Part shown: in pieces, positions 11,875 through 19,282 of the stretch
Layout of the letters: the number at the start of each line of letters is the position of its first letter
Position numbering within the stretch: the stretch's first letter is position 1
NCBI GenBank assembly: GCA_021787445.1
Contig: JAJYLV010000006.1
Coordinates: forward strand, 1 to 61,610
DNA length: 61,610 bases
DNA from: Chloroflexota bacterium
Lineage (GTDB): Bacteria; Chloroflexota; Limnocylindria; P2-11E
Direction of reading: 5' to 3'
Program-made: the position numbers and the translations under genes
The notes under the pieces: generated by a model
Database searches by the model: none
The model's input: the letters and a program-made list of their open reading frames with translations, nothing else
Told to the model about the DNA's origin: nothing

Positions 11875-12270
11875 TCAGATCCCTTCTTCCAGCAGGCGCC
11901 GCGCGACGTGCTCGCGATAGGAGCGGATCTCGTCGCGCAGCGCTTCGAGCGATGTGATGCGGTCTTCGGTCGCGTCGATGTGGGCGTCGAGCAGCTGGAT
12001 GAGGCGCGGCAGCATCTTCCGGTTCGATCCGTCCTGCCGGTAGAGGCGCTCGAGCTCGTGCATCTCCTGGAGCGAGAGGCCGAGCACCTTCAGCCGCTGG
12101 ATGAACCTCAGCCGCTGGACGTCGTCGTCGGTGTAGACGCGGCGCCCGCCCTCGGCGCGGCGCACCGACCCCAGGAGGCCCATCTCCTCGTAGTAGCGGA
12201 TCGTCCGCTCGGTCAGCCCCAGGCGGGCCGCGAGCTCCCCGATGCGGTATCCGGCGGCGGCCATGCTCAC
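11875..12270 (-). CDS. MerR-family transcriptional regulator heading the acyl-CoA operon
   Basis: 131-residue MerR regulator (129 from the ATG at 12264). The winged helix covers residues about 8-75 (YRIGELAARLGLTERTIRYYEEMGLL, then GGRRVYTDDDVQRLRFI). It is followed by a long helix and a C-terminal stretch without the metal-binding cysteines of MerR, ZntR or CueR. It resembles the LiuR type that controls branched-chain and fatty-acid degradation; this is inference from context and from the missing cysteines. A -10-like TAAACT lies 8 bases before GTG 12270, inside the palindromic operator, so leaderless expression from that GTG with autorepression is plausible. Confidence 0.92.
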   Translation of the reverse strand: MSMAAAGYRIGELAARLGLTERTIRYYEEMGLLGSVRRAEGGRRVYTDDDVQRLRFIQRLKVLGLSLQEMHELERLYRQDGSNRKMLPRLIQLLDAHIDATEDRITSLEALRDEIRSYREHVARRLLEEGI

Positions 12271-12274
12271 CGGC

Positions 12275-12296
12275 CGCCAGTTTACGTGAACTGGCG
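12275..12296 (-). promoter_or_regulatory. 22-bp palindromic operator upstream of merR
   Basis: Arms CGCCAGTT and AACTGGCG flank a TACGTG/CACGTA centre; only one symmetric pair of the 22 positions is mismatched. It lies in the 47-base gap between the end of the upstream amidohydrolase gene and merR. It overlaps the -10-like TAAACT (12279-12284). No other copy was noticed in the window. It is the likely binding site of the MerR protein, controlling itself and the 12-kb operon below it. Confidence 0.75.
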
Positions 12297-12311
12297 AAGG
12301 CGCCTCCGGGG

Positions 12312-13526
12312 TCAGCCGCAGAGCTCGCGCAGGGCTTCGGCGAGCGCGGCCGCCGCTCGAGCGGCGTCACGCGGGTCGGCCGCCTCGCGGGGCGAGTGGC
12401 TGCCGCCGCGCGAGCGGATGAAGATCATCCCCGCCGGCACGCCGTCGAGCTGCGCGTTCATCGCGTCGTGCCCGGCGCCCGAGACGAGCTCCGGGGCGTC
12501 GACGCCGGCGGCGGCGCAGGCCCGTCGGAGGAGGCCGCGCAGGGAGCGGTCGAGCGCGGTGACGGGCACGCGGTCCATGCGGCCGAGGCTCGTCCTGACG
12601 CCGCGCTCGCGGTCGAGGGCGGCCGCCGCGACGCGCACGGCGCGCAGGACCGCGGCGACGTCGCGCTCGCGCGGCGCGCGCACGTCGAGCGAGAAGGCGC
12701 ACTCGCCGGGAACGACGTTCTTCGCGCCCGGACGTACGGCGATCTCCCCGACCGTAGCGACGGCGTCCCGTCGCGCGGCGGCGGCGCGGGCGATCGCCGC
12801 GATGAGGTCCGCGGCGGCGGCGAGGGCGTCGCGGCGCTCGCTCATGGGCGTCGTGCCCGCGTGGTCCTGCCGTCCGCGCACGGTGACGCGGCCGTGCGCG
12901 ATGCCGACGATCGTCGTCACGACGGCGAGCGCCCTCCCCTGCCGCGCGAGGCGCGGCCCCTGCTCGATGTGGGGCTCGATGTATGCGCGCAGCGAGCCCT
13001 TCCGGATCCGCGCGCGCGCCGGATCGCCTCGCAGGCCGAGCGCGCGCAACGCCTCGCGGATCGACACGCCGCGCGCGTCGGTGCGCTCCGCCGCCTGGGC
13101 GGGCAGACGCCCGAACGCGGCCGAGCTCCCGTAAAGGCCGAGCCCGAAGCGCACGCCCTCCTCGTCGGCCCAGCCGACCACCTCGACCGGCCGCCGCAGC
13201 ACGACCTTCGCCGCGCGGAGCGCCTCCAGCGCCTCGACCGCGACCACCACGCCGAGCGCGCCGTCGTACCGGCCGCCCTCCGGCACCGAGTCGAGGTGGG
13301 AGCCGATGAGCACCGGCGATCCGCCGCCGCCGACGCGCGCGAAGACGTTCCCCGCCTCGTCGCGGCGCACGCGGCCGCCGAGCTCCGCGAGCCAGCGCGC
13401 GACGAGCGCGTGGGCGCGGCGCTCCTCGGGCGTCAGGCCGAGGCGCGTGACGCCCTCGCCGACGGCGCCGATGCGCGCGAGCGCGGCGGCGCGCTCGGCG
13501 ATGCGGCGAGCGCTCGGCCCGATCAC
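12312..13526 (-). CDS. M20-family allantoate amidohydrolase / N-carbamoyl-L-amino-acid hydrolase
   Basis: 404-residue zinc amidohydrolase of the HyuC/AllC group. Metal ligands are visible in SHLDSVPEGGRYDGALGV near residues 76-93 and in GWADEEGVRFG. The dimer-lid segment EPHIEQGPRL, DHAGTTPM and a C-terminal GAGHDA His are also present. The GTG at 13526 overlaps the TGA of the HD-domain gene (GTGA). Substrate could be allantoate, an N-carbamoyl amino acid or ureidoglycolate. The class V aminotransferase at 15980 is of the type also used in ureide breakdown, a weak hint toward purine catabolism; no allantoinase is present. Confidence 0.88.
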   Translation of the reverse strand: MIGPSARRIAERAAALARIGAVGEGVTRLGLTPEERRAHALVARWLAELGGRVRRDEAGNVFARVGGGGSPVLIGSHLDSVPEGGRYDGALGVVVAVEALEALRAAKVVLRRPVEVVGWADEEGVRFGLGLYGSSAAFGRLPAQAAERTDARGVSIREALRALGLRGDPARARIRKGSLRAYIEPHIEQGPRLARQGRALAVVTTIVGIAHGRVTVRGRQDHAGTTPMSERRDALAAAADLIAAIARAAAARRDAVATVGEIAVRPGAKNVVPGECAFSLDVRAPRERDVAAVLRAVRVAAAALDRERGVRTSLGRMDRVPVTALDRSLRGLLRRACAAAGVDAPELVSGAGHDAMNAQLDGVPAGMIFIRSRGGSHSPREAADPRDAARAAAALAEALRELCG

Positions 13527-14179
13527 GGCCACCGCTCGGCAACCGATCGCGCGAGGTCGCCGGGCCGCGACGCGATCCCCGCGTACACCGCACGCTCGAC
13601 CTGGTGCGCGAGCGGACGCGCGCGCTCGATGGGATCCGCGTACTCGGGGTGGCGCACCGCCGTCTCCGTGATGCGCTCGTCCATCCCGAGGATGGTCATC
13701 CCGGCGCGGCGGTCGGCGTAGTAGACGATCCTCTCGGCGAGGTCGCGCGGCGCCGTCCGCGGGTCGTGCACGGCGTACACGGGGTGACAGAGCGCGAGGC
13801 GAGCGCACTCCGGCAGCCCCTCCGCCGCGAGGATGAGCTGGGAGAGCTCGTTGTGGTCACGCGCGTCGCCGGCGAGGAGCGGACTGCGGCCGATGTCGTG
13901 AAGGTAGCCCCCGAGCGCGACGGTCGGCAGGTCCACCGCGTCCTGGTGCTCGAGCGCGAGGACGAACGCGGTCCGCCCGACGAGGAGACTGTGCGCGCGG
14001 AGCCAGCCGGGGAAGCCGTAGCGCTCATAGAAGCGGGTCGCGCGCGCTTCGAGGCGTGTGGATAAATCGTCGATCTCAAGTGTCGATCGGAGGTTGACAG
14101 TGCCGGGCGCGGCTTCGTAGCGTGGCCGCGCCGTGGTCCCCCTGCGCGGCGGCCCTCCCGCCGACGATCCCGCCGTCAT
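13523..14179 (-). CDS. HD-domain phosphohydrolase-like protein (start uncertain)
   Basis: The HD superfamily core is clear: RAHSLLVGRTAF, GGYLHDIGRSPLL, a histidine in HNELSQLI, LALCHPVYAVH, and YYADRRAGM. These give the H...HD...H...D metal set of small HD phosphohydrolases. The reading frame enters the core without any ATG, GTG, TTG or CTG after 14179. The usable starts are therefore ATGs at 14179 or further upstream, inside the 5' end of the divergent sigma gene. I chose 14179. Its end overlaps the amidohydrolase start (GTGA), so the two are co-transcribed. The substrate is unknown. Confidence 0.75.
   Translation of the reverse strand: MTAGSSAGGPPRRGTTARPRYEAAPGTVNLRSTLEIDDLSTRLEARATRFYERYGFPGWLRAHSLLVGRTAFVLALEHQDAVDLPTVALGGYLHDIGRSPLLAGDARDHNELSQLILAAEGLPECARLALCHPVYAVHDPRTAPRDLAERIVYYADRRAGMTILGMDERITETAVRHPEYADPIERARPLAHQVERAVYAGIASRPGDLARSVAERWP
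14094..14123 (+). promoter_or_regulatory. promoter of the sigma-factor gene
   Basis: TTGACA at 14094-14099 and TAGCGT at 14118-14123 are separated by 18 bases. This is the best -35/-10 pair in the window. The GTG start lies 9 bases past the -10, so the transcript would have a leader of only a few bases. Confidence 0.65.
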
Positions 14180-14780
14180 CGCGGACCGCATCATGAGCCA
14201 CCTCAACTTCGCTCGCGCCGTGGCCTTCCGCACCATCGATCCGCGCTGCTTCGGAACGGACCGCGAGGACCTTCTGGCGTGGGGCGTCCTCGGCCTGGTG
14301 CAGGCGGCGCAGCGCTACCGCGACGACCGCGGCTCCTCCTTCAGCGCGTACGCCGCCCGCCGCGTCCGCGGGCAGGTCCTCGACGCCTTGCGCGAGCGCG
14401 ACCCGCTCACGCGCTCGGCGCGCCGCGCGTTCCGCTCCGCGCGCGAGGCGAACGCCGACCTCGAGAGCCCCTACAGCGAGATGTCGCTCGACAAGGCGCT
14501 CGACGCCGGGTACGAGCCGCGGCCGTCGCCGGAGGCGCGCCCCGGCCCGCGCTGTCCGCTCGATCCGCGCTGGCCCGCCGTCGCGCGGGGGCTCCGGTCG
14601 CTCCCCGGCCTCGAGCGCAAGGTCCTCGTGCTGTCCTACGCGCGAGGCCTCACGCTGAAGGAGATCGGCCGGCAGATCGGGCTCTCCGAATCGGGGGTGT
14701 GCCGCGTGCGCTCACGCGCGCTGCGGAAGATGCGACGGCGCTGCGGCGCGCGACCCGCCCCCGAGGAGGCCGCGTCGTGA
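14133..14780 (+). CDS. small sigma-70-family factor (FliA/SigB-like, regions 2 and 4)
   Basis: 215-residue sigma factor. Region 2 includes DREDLLAWGVLGLVQAAQRY and FSAYAARRVRGQVLDALRERDP, the -10 recognition and melting helices of FliA/SigB-type factors. Region 4 near the C-terminus reads LERKVLVLSYARGLTLKEIG, then SESGVCRVRSRAL, a helix-turn-helix for -35 contact. Region 3 is replaced by about 50 Pro/Glu-rich residues. The GTG at 14133 follows its own promoter closely; ATG 14193 is an alternative start. No anti-sigma gene is adjacent. Its TGA overlaps the GTG of a zincin peptidase gene, an unusual partnership. Confidence 0.88.
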   Translation: MVPLRGGPPADDPAVIADRIMSHLNFARAVAFRTIDPRCFGTDREDLLAWGVLGLVQAAQRYRDDRGSSFSAYAARRVRGQVLDALRERDPLTRSARRAFRSAREANADLESPYSEMSLDKALDAGYEPRPSPEARPGPRCPLDPRWPAVARGLRSLPGLERKVLVLSYARGLTLKEIGRQIGLSESGVCRVRSRALRKMRRRCGARPAPEEAAS

Positions 14781-15208
14781 TCGGCACGACGAGGTGGCCC
14801 GCGGCCCGCTGCCGCGCCTCGCTGTGGCGCAGCGTGTGCGAGAGTTCGCCCGTGTCGGATGTGCGCCGCGCGCGCTTCGCGCGCCTCGTCTCGCGCGCGC
14901 TCGCCGACCTCCCGCAGCGCTACCGCGAGAAGATGCGCAACGTCGAGATCGTCGTCGAGGACGCGCCCGACCCCGAGCGGGTGCCCGAGGGCACGGAGCT
15001 CCTCGGCCTCTACGAGGGCGTCCCGCTCACGGAGCGGCGTGAGGAGCCCTGGCTGCCGGACCGCATCTCGATCTTCCGCCGACCCATCGAGGCGATGAGC
15101 TCGTCGCCGCGCGTCCAGGCGAAGATCGTCCGCGACACCGTCATCCACGAGATCGCGCACCACTTCGGGATCTCCGACGAGCGCCTCGACGAGCTCGGCC
15201 GCGGCTAA
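14777..15208 (+). CDS. zincin-like metallopeptidase (PF06262-type)
   Basis: Small metallopeptidase with the zinc motif HEIAHHFG and a following acidic residue in DERLDELG at the extreme C-terminus. It is preceded by IFRRPIE and IVRDTVIHE, the layout of the minimal zincin family PF06262. The start is chosen at GTG 14777 because it forms a GTGA overlap with the sigma gene. The first 28 residues are atypical, and GTG 14852 or 14861 would give a protein beginning near the usual domain start. The last three bases overlap the convergent rpe gene. Its role next to a sigma factor is unknown; regulated proteolysis is a speculation. Confidence 0.82.
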   Translation: MIGTTRWPAARCRASLWRSVCESSPVSDVRRARFARLVSRALADLPQRYREKMRNVEIVVEDAPDPERVPEGTELLGLYEGVPLTERREEPWLPDRISIFRRPIEAMSSSPRVQAKIVRDTVIHEIAHHFGISDERLDELGRG

Positions 15209-15888
15209 GCCAGCATCCTCCTGAACTTCGCGATCGCGGCCGGGACGCCCTCGGCGTCGAGGTAGATCCCGGACCCCGCGACGATCACGCTCGCGCCCGC
15301 GTCGCGGACGTCGCGGCAGTTCCCCGGCTTGATGCCGCCGTCGACCGCGAGCTCCGCTCCGAGGTGCCGGGCGTCGAGAGCGCGGCGGACCGCGGCGATG
15401 CGCTCGAGCGAGCCGGGGATGAACCGCTGGCCGCCGAAGCCGGGGCGCACGCTCATGACGAGGACGAGGTCGGCGGCGCCGGCGTGCGGGAGAAGGCGCT
15501 CCAGCGGGGTGTCGGGATCGCACGTGACGCCGGGGTGGACGCCGCGGCGGCGTATCGCGTCGAGGGTCGCGGGGACGTCGGCGGTCGACTCGACGTGGAC
15601 GGTGAGGTAGGCGGCGCCGGCGTCGGCGTAGCGATCGATCCAGCGCTCGGGGCGCTCGATCATCAGGTGGACGTCGAGGGGCAGGGCGGTGGCGGCGTGC
15701 AGGTCGCCCACCATCTTGGCCCCGAATGTGAGATCCGGCACGTAGTGGCCGTCCATGACGTCGACGTGGATCCAGTCCGCGCCCGCCCGCTCGGCCTCTC
15801 CCACGGCCTCGGCGAGGCGCGCGAAGTCGGCCGAGAGGATGGACGGGGCGAGCTTGCAGGCGCGCGGCGCAGGCGTTGTTCCGGGCAT
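15205..15888 (-). CDS. rpe: ribulose-phosphate 3-epimerase
   Basis: 227-residue TIM-barrel epimerase of the pentose phosphate or Calvin cycle. Signature segments are KLAPSILSADFARL, HVDVMDGHYVPDLTFG with metal-binding His and Asp, VHLMIERPE, VMSVRPGFGGQRFI and AVDGGI. Length and motifs are normal. It stands alone on the minus strand; its 3' end overlaps the zincin stop by three bases. A TATGAT hexamer 11 bases before the ATG is a likely -10. Confidence 0.95.
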   Translation of the reverse strand: MPGTTPAPRACKLAPSILSADFARLAEAVGEAERAGADWIHVDVMDGHYVPDLTFGAKMVGDLHAATALPLDVHLMIERPERWIDRYADAGAAYLTVHVESTADVPATLDAIRRRGVHPGVTCDPDTPLERLLPHAGAADLVLVMSVRPGFGGQRFIPGSLERIAAVRRALDARHLGAELAVDGGIKPGNCRDVRDAGASVIVAGSGIYLDAEGVPAAIAKFRRMLA

Positions 15889-15899
15889 GTGGGTCGGGC

Positions 15900-15905
15900 A
15901 TCATA
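15900..15905 (-). promoter_or_regulatory. -10-like TATGAT of rpe
   Basis: TATGAT (five of six consensus bases) on the minus strand ends 11 bases before the rpe ATG. No convincing -35 was seen. The predicted leader is about 4 bases. Confidence 0.5.
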
Positions 15906-15979
15906 GACGCAGCAGGGGGCTTCCGGCGCCGAGGGGGAGGGGCTCGCCGAGGTCCTTCATCACGCCAAGGGAGACCGCT

Positions 15980-17194
15980 TTGTACCGTCCGCAGAACCTC
16001 AGGATCCCCGGGCCGACGTTCGTTCCCGGTCCCGTTCTGGCCGCGTCCGCGCGGCCGATGATCAACCACCGCGGACCCGAGTTCGCGTCGCTGATCGCCG
16101 CGCTCACCCGCGCGCTCCAGGACGTCCTGAAGACGCAGGGCGACGTGCTCCTCCTCACCGCCTCGGGCAGCGGCGGCATGGAAGCCGCGGTGGCGAACAC
16201 GCTCGCGCGCAACGACAAGGTGCTCCTCTTCGTGAACGGCGCCTTCGGCGAGCGCTTCCACTCGATCTGCCGCGCCTACGGGGTGGACGCGCGCCGGGTC
16301 GACGTGCCGTGGGGACGCGCGGTCGAGCCCGACCTCGTGCGTGACGAGCTCGCCAAGGAGAAGGGCAAGGACGGCGCGAAGGCCGTCCTGCTCCAACACG
16401 GCGAGACGTCCACCGGGGTCCTCAACCCGCTCAAGGAGATCGCCGAGGTCGTCCGCGACGCGGGCAAGCTCCTCATCGTCGACAGCGTCTCGGCGGCGGG
16501 CGCCGTCGAGCTCGAGGTCGACCAGTGGGGCATCGACGTCCTCGTCACGGCATCGCAGAAGGCGTGGGGCGCCCCTCCCGGAGTCGCCATCGTCACCATG
16601 AGCCCCCGCGCGTGGAAGGCATACGACCGCTCCGACCTCCCCAAGGCGTACTTCGACCTGCAGCAGGCGAAGGCGTCGCTCGAGAAGGCGCAGACGCCGA
16701 CGACGCCGGCGGTCAGCGTGTTCATCGCGCTCCAGGAGTCGCTCAAGCTCATGGCCGAGGAGGGCATCGACGCGATCGTCCGCCGCCACCGCGACCTCGC
16801 GTACGCGACGCGCCGCGGGGTCCAGGCGGTGGGCCTGCCGCTCTTCGCCGACGAGGCGCACGCCTCGCCCTGCGTGACGTCGTTCCGCCCGCCGACGCGC
16901 GTCGACTCGCGGAACCTCATCCGCATCCTGCGCGAGAGCTACGACACCATCGTCGCGGGCGGACAGGGACGGCTCGAGGGCCAGATCGTCCGCGTCGGCC
17001 ACATGGGCTTCGTCACCGTGCCGGACGTGGTGTCGTTCTTCAGCGCGCTCGAGTTCACGCTGCGCGACCTGCACCAGGCCGTGGAGCCCGGCCAGGGGAT
17101 CGCGGCCTTCCTCCGCGCGTACGACGAGGCGACGCAGCCGCCGCCGAAGATCGGACGCACCGCTCCGAAGACCGCGACGCTCGCCCGGCGCTAG
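15980..17194 (+). CDS. class V aminotransferase (alanine/serine-glyoxylate family)
   Basis: 404-residue PLP enzyme of the AGT/SPT/PucG family. The start is TTG at 15980, chosen because it gives the family N-terminus YRPQNLRIPGPT and has AAGGGAG about 7 bases upstream. Key segments are MINHRGPEF, ASGSGGMEAA, QHGETSTGVLNPL, DSVSAAGA, and the PLP lysine in TASQKAWGAPPG. The C-terminus IVRVGHMGFVTVPDV carries the family's substrate-binding region. Alanine-glyoxylate, serine-pyruvate, phosphoserine-like or ureidoglycine-glyoxylate activity are all possible. It is convergent with nothing and divergent from rpe. Confidence 0.9.
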   Translation: MYRPQNLRIPGPTFVPGPVLAASARPMINHRGPEFASLIAALTRALQDVLKTQGDVLLLTASGSGGMEAAVANTLARNDKVLLFVNGAFGERFHSICRAYGVDARRVDVPWGRAVEPDLVRDELAKEKGKDGAKAVLLQHGETSTGVLNPLKEIAEVVRDAGKLLIVDSVSAAGAVELEVDQWGIDVLVTASQKAWGAPPGVAIVTMSPRAWKAYDRSDLPKAYFDLQQAKASLEKAQTPTTPAVSVFIALQESLKLMAEEGIDAIVRRHRDLAYATRRGVQAVGLPLFADEAHASPCVTSFRPPTRVDSRNLIRILRESYDTIVAGGQGRLEGQIVRVGHMGFVTVPDVVSFFSALEFTLRDLHQAVEPGQGIAAFLRAYDEATQPPPKIGRTAPKTATLARR

Positions 17195-17214
17195 TCGCTC
17201 ATACTGACGCGGCC

Positions 17215-17535
17215 GTGGAGGCCGCGCGGTTCGAGCGACAGGTCCGCACCGAGACGAGCGAGGTGTTCGTCGTCTACGGCGGCGCGCGTCGCGTGGGACG
17301 GCTCGACGTCCACTACGGCCGCTTCGAGGTGCACGGCACGCTCGTCCTCGAGGTCGAGCTGACCGACGACGAGGTGCAGCAGCTCATCGACCAGGTCGAC
17401 GAGGAGCTGGTGCAGACGCACGACCCGGAGCGCGAGGACTTCCTCGTCACGGTCTATCGCGGCGAGGAGCTCGGCTTCTACTCGGACGAGTACGACTCCG
17501 AGGACGAGGAGGAGGACGGCGACGACGAGGAGTAG
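17215..17535 (+). CDS. uncharacterised small acidic protein
   Basis: 106 residues from GTG 17215. The body (EVFVVYGGARRVGRLDVHYG, FEVHGTLVLEVELTDDEVQ) looks like a compact beta-rich fold. It ends in an extremely acidic tail, DEYDSEDEEEDGDDEE. A CATACT hexamer 9 bases upstream could be its -10, in the 20-base gap after the aminotransferase. I do not recognise the family. The acidic tail may mimic nucleic acid or bind a basic partner; this is speculation. Confidence 0.7.
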   Translation: MEAARFERQVRTETSEVFVVYGGARRVGRLDVHYGRFEVHGTLVLEVELTDDEVQQLIDQVDEELVQTHDPEREDFLVTVYRGEELGFYSDEYDSEDEEEDGDDEE

Positions 17536-17541
17536 CGCGAC

Positions 17542-18015
17542 CTAGACGCGGACGTCGGCCTCCGTCGCGCTCGCCAGGCGCACCAGATCCGCGGGGCGGA
17601 CCGGGAACACGGCATCGGGCAGGCCCGCCGCGGCCCACACCTCGTCGTGGCGCAGGAGCGCGCTGTCGACGACGACGGGGATCGGCGCCTTGTGCCCGAA
17701 CGGCGGCACGCCGCCGACGACGAAGCCCGTCGCGTCGCGCGCCTCGTTCGCCGTCGCGCGACGGACCGACGAGGCCCCGAGGACGGCGGCGAGCTTCGAC
17801 TCGTCGACGCGGTCGCTCCCCGAGACGAGGACGACGACGGGGTCGCCGGCCGCGAGGAACACGAGCGACTTCACGATCTGCGCGACGTCGCAGCCGATCG
17901 CGGCCGCGGCGTCCTGCGCCGTGTGGGTGCCCGCGGGATAGCGGCGGATCTCGACCGGCGCGCCGTGCGCCTGCGCGTGCGCGCGGACGCGCTCGACGGC
18001 GGGGTGATCGGCCAT
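17542..18015 (-). CDS. YbaK/ProX-type aminoacyl-tRNA deacylase
   Basis: 157-residue trans-editing domain that hydrolyses mischarged aminoacyl-tRNA such as Cys-tRNA(Pro) or Ala-tRNA(Pro). Conserved features include IVKSLVFLA, LVSGSDRVDESKLA, and the GFVVGGVPPFGH glycine-rich loop that shapes the 3'-CCA pocket. It is full length for the YbaK-only class. It is convergent with the acidic-protein gene. The ATG lies 6 bases after a TAGGGT hexamer. Confidence 0.92.
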   Translation of the reverse strand: MADHPAVERVRAHAQAHGAPVEIRRYPAGTHTAQDAAAAIGCDVAQIVKSLVFLAAGDPVVVLVSGSDRVDESKLAAVLGASSVRRATANEARDATGFVVGGVPPFGHKAPIPVVVDSALLRHDEVWAAAGLPDAVFPVRPADLVRLASATEADVRV

Positions 18016-18021
18016 CGGACG

Positions 18022-18027
18022 ACCCTA
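18022..18027 (-). promoter_or_regulatory. -10-like TAGGGT of the YbaK gene
   Basis: TAGGGT on the minus strand ends 6 bases before the ATG at 18015, so transcription would begin at or next to the start codon. There is no clear -35. Confidence 0.5.
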
Positions 18028-18040
18028 GCGCGGCCACGCG

Positions 18041-18236
18041 GGGAGCATCGTCGGCATCCTCGGTCCGAACGGCGCGGGCAACACGACGACCGTGCGGATG
18101 CTCGCGGCGCTCATCGCCGCCAGCGGCGGCGAGGCGATCGTCGCCGGCGTCTTCCCTCGTCGCGCTCGCGGTCCTGGCGCTGCGCGTCGCGTGACAGCTC
18201 TTCCAGCGCGAGGCGATCCTCACGGCCTGGAGGTGA
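18041..18236 (+). pseudogene. remnant of an ABC exporter: ATPase N-terminus joined to permease C-terminus
   Basis: From 18044 one frame reads IVGILGPNGAGNTTTVRML and then LIAASGGEAIVAG, the Walker A region of a DrrA-like ABC ATPase. The invariant Walker lysine is replaced by Asn (GAGNTTT instead of GAGKTTT). At about 18156, in another frame, it becomes LVALAVLALRVA-stop-QLFQREAILTAWR, the characteristic C-terminal end of the ABC-2 permease normally encoded downstream. Roughly 500 codons between the two are gone and there is an internal TGA where Trp is usual. This is a deletion scar, not a gene. Confidence 0.8.
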
Positions 18237-18274
18237 TCGCGTCCTCACGCGACGGAGGGACGGACGGCAAGGTC

Positions 18275-18303
18275 ATGCCGATCGGCATACCGTACGGTAC
18301 GAT
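18275..18303 (+). promoter_or_regulatory. paired palindromic operators and -10 of the Xre-RES module
   Basis: ATGCCGATCGGCAT (18275-18288) and TACCGTACGGTA (18288-18299) are two perfect palindromes sharing one base. The second runs into a -10-like TACGAT (18298-18303) that lies 9 bases before the antitoxin ATG. This is the expected layout for autoregulation by the antitoxin or its toxin complex. Confidence 0.75.
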
Positions 18304-18312
18304 CTGGCACGT

Positions 18313-18753
18313 ATGGCCCTGCTCCGAGCTCGCGATATCGTCGAGGTCCTCGGCGGTCGGAAAGTGCTCCGAGGGGCCTCCGACTCTGCGCCGGCGCTCC
18401 TTCAGCGCGTGGAGGCGGGCCTGCCCTACGGCTCGCTGGAGGCGGTCATCACGCGGTTCCGGCTCAGCCGCGGTGAGCTCGCCGACGCGCTGCGTCTGCC
18501 GCCACGGACCCTTGCGAGGCGGAAGCGGGAGCACAGGCTCCGTACCGACGAGTCCGATCGCCTCGTCCGATTCGCGCGGATCGCCGCGGAGGCGGACCGG
18601 ATCCTCGGCGGCGAGGACAAGGCCGGAGAGTGGCTGCGGCGTCCCAACGGAGCGTTCGGCGGCCGGCGGCCGCTCGAGCTCCTCCGCACGGATCTCGGGA
18701 CGAGGCAGGTGGAGGGGGTCCTGGGGCGGATCGAGTTCGGCGTCGTGAGCTGA
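18313..18753 (+). CDS. Xre/MbcA/ParS-type antitoxin of a RES toxin-antitoxin pair
   Basis: 146 residues. An N-terminal helix-turn-helix lies around LEAVITRFRLSRGELADALRL and LPPRTLARRKREHRL. It is followed by the C-terminal toxin-binding domain with DESDRLVRFARIAAEADRILGG, AGEWLRRPNGAFGGRRPLELL and the typical end RQVEGVLGRIEFGVVS. This is the standard architecture of antitoxins paired with RES toxins. The ATG at 18313 follows two palindromes and a -10-like hexamer, consistent with autorepression. Its TGA overlaps the toxin ATG (TGATG). Confidence 0.92.
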   Translation: MALLRARDIVEVLGGRKVLRGASDSAPALLQRVEAGLPYGSLEAVITRFRLSRGELADALRLPPRTLARRKREHRLRTDESDRLVRFARIAAEADRILGGEDKAGEWLRRPNGAFGGRRPLELLRTDLGTRQVEGVLGRIEFGVVS

Positions 18754-19220
18754 TGCGGCTCTGGCGGCTGTCGGCGCACGCCAGGTTCGACGCGCAAGGC
18801 GCCCGACGCTTCGGCGGACGCTGGAACCCCGCGGGCGTCAGCGTGATCTACACCGCCGCGACCCTCGCGCTCGCGACGCTCGAGCTCCTCGTCCACGTCG
18901 ACCGCGAGCTCGTGCCGCGTCACGCGGTCGCCCACTACGTCGACGCTCCCGACGACGTGCCCGTGGAGCGCCTCGACGCCGCGCGGCTTCCGACCGGCTG
19001 GCAGCGCTACCCGGCGCCGGAGGCGCTCCAAGAGATCGGCCTGCGCTGGGTCAGCGCGGCGAAGAGCCTGCTCCTGGCCGTGCCGTCCTCCGTGCTGCGC
19101 GTCCCCACCGACCTCACTCCCGGCGAGCGCAACTACCTCGTGAATCCGGCCCATCCCGACTTCGCGCGGCTCCGGGTGCGTTCCGTGAGGATCGCGCTCG
19201 ATCCGCGGATGTGGCGCTAG
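18753..19220 (+). CDS. RES-domain toxin
   Basis: 155-residue RES domain. Conserved positions seen are the Arg in FGGRWNPAGVSVIYTA, the Glu in LATLELLVH and the Ser in SAAKSLLLAVPSS, the three residues that give the family its name. RES toxins degrade or ADP-ribosylate via NAD+, depleting it in growing cells; this is family knowledge. The C-terminus (GERNYLVNPAHPDFARL) matches the family and no residue is missing, so the toxin looks intact. The TGATG overlap with the antitoxin ensures coupled synthesis. Confidence 0.93.
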   Translation: MRLWRLSAHARFDAQGARRFGGRWNPAGVSVIYTAATLALATLELLVHVDRELVPRHAVAHYVDAPDDVPVERLDAARLPTGWQRYPAPEALQEIGLRWVSAAKSLLLAVPSSVLRVPTDLTPGERNYLVNPAHPDFARLRVRSVRIALDPRMWR

Positions 19221-19282
19221 AAGCCCGACGCCGGCTCCGCGCTAAGGTGTAGCCCGACCTCTCGTTCCGCCGCCGCCTGCGG

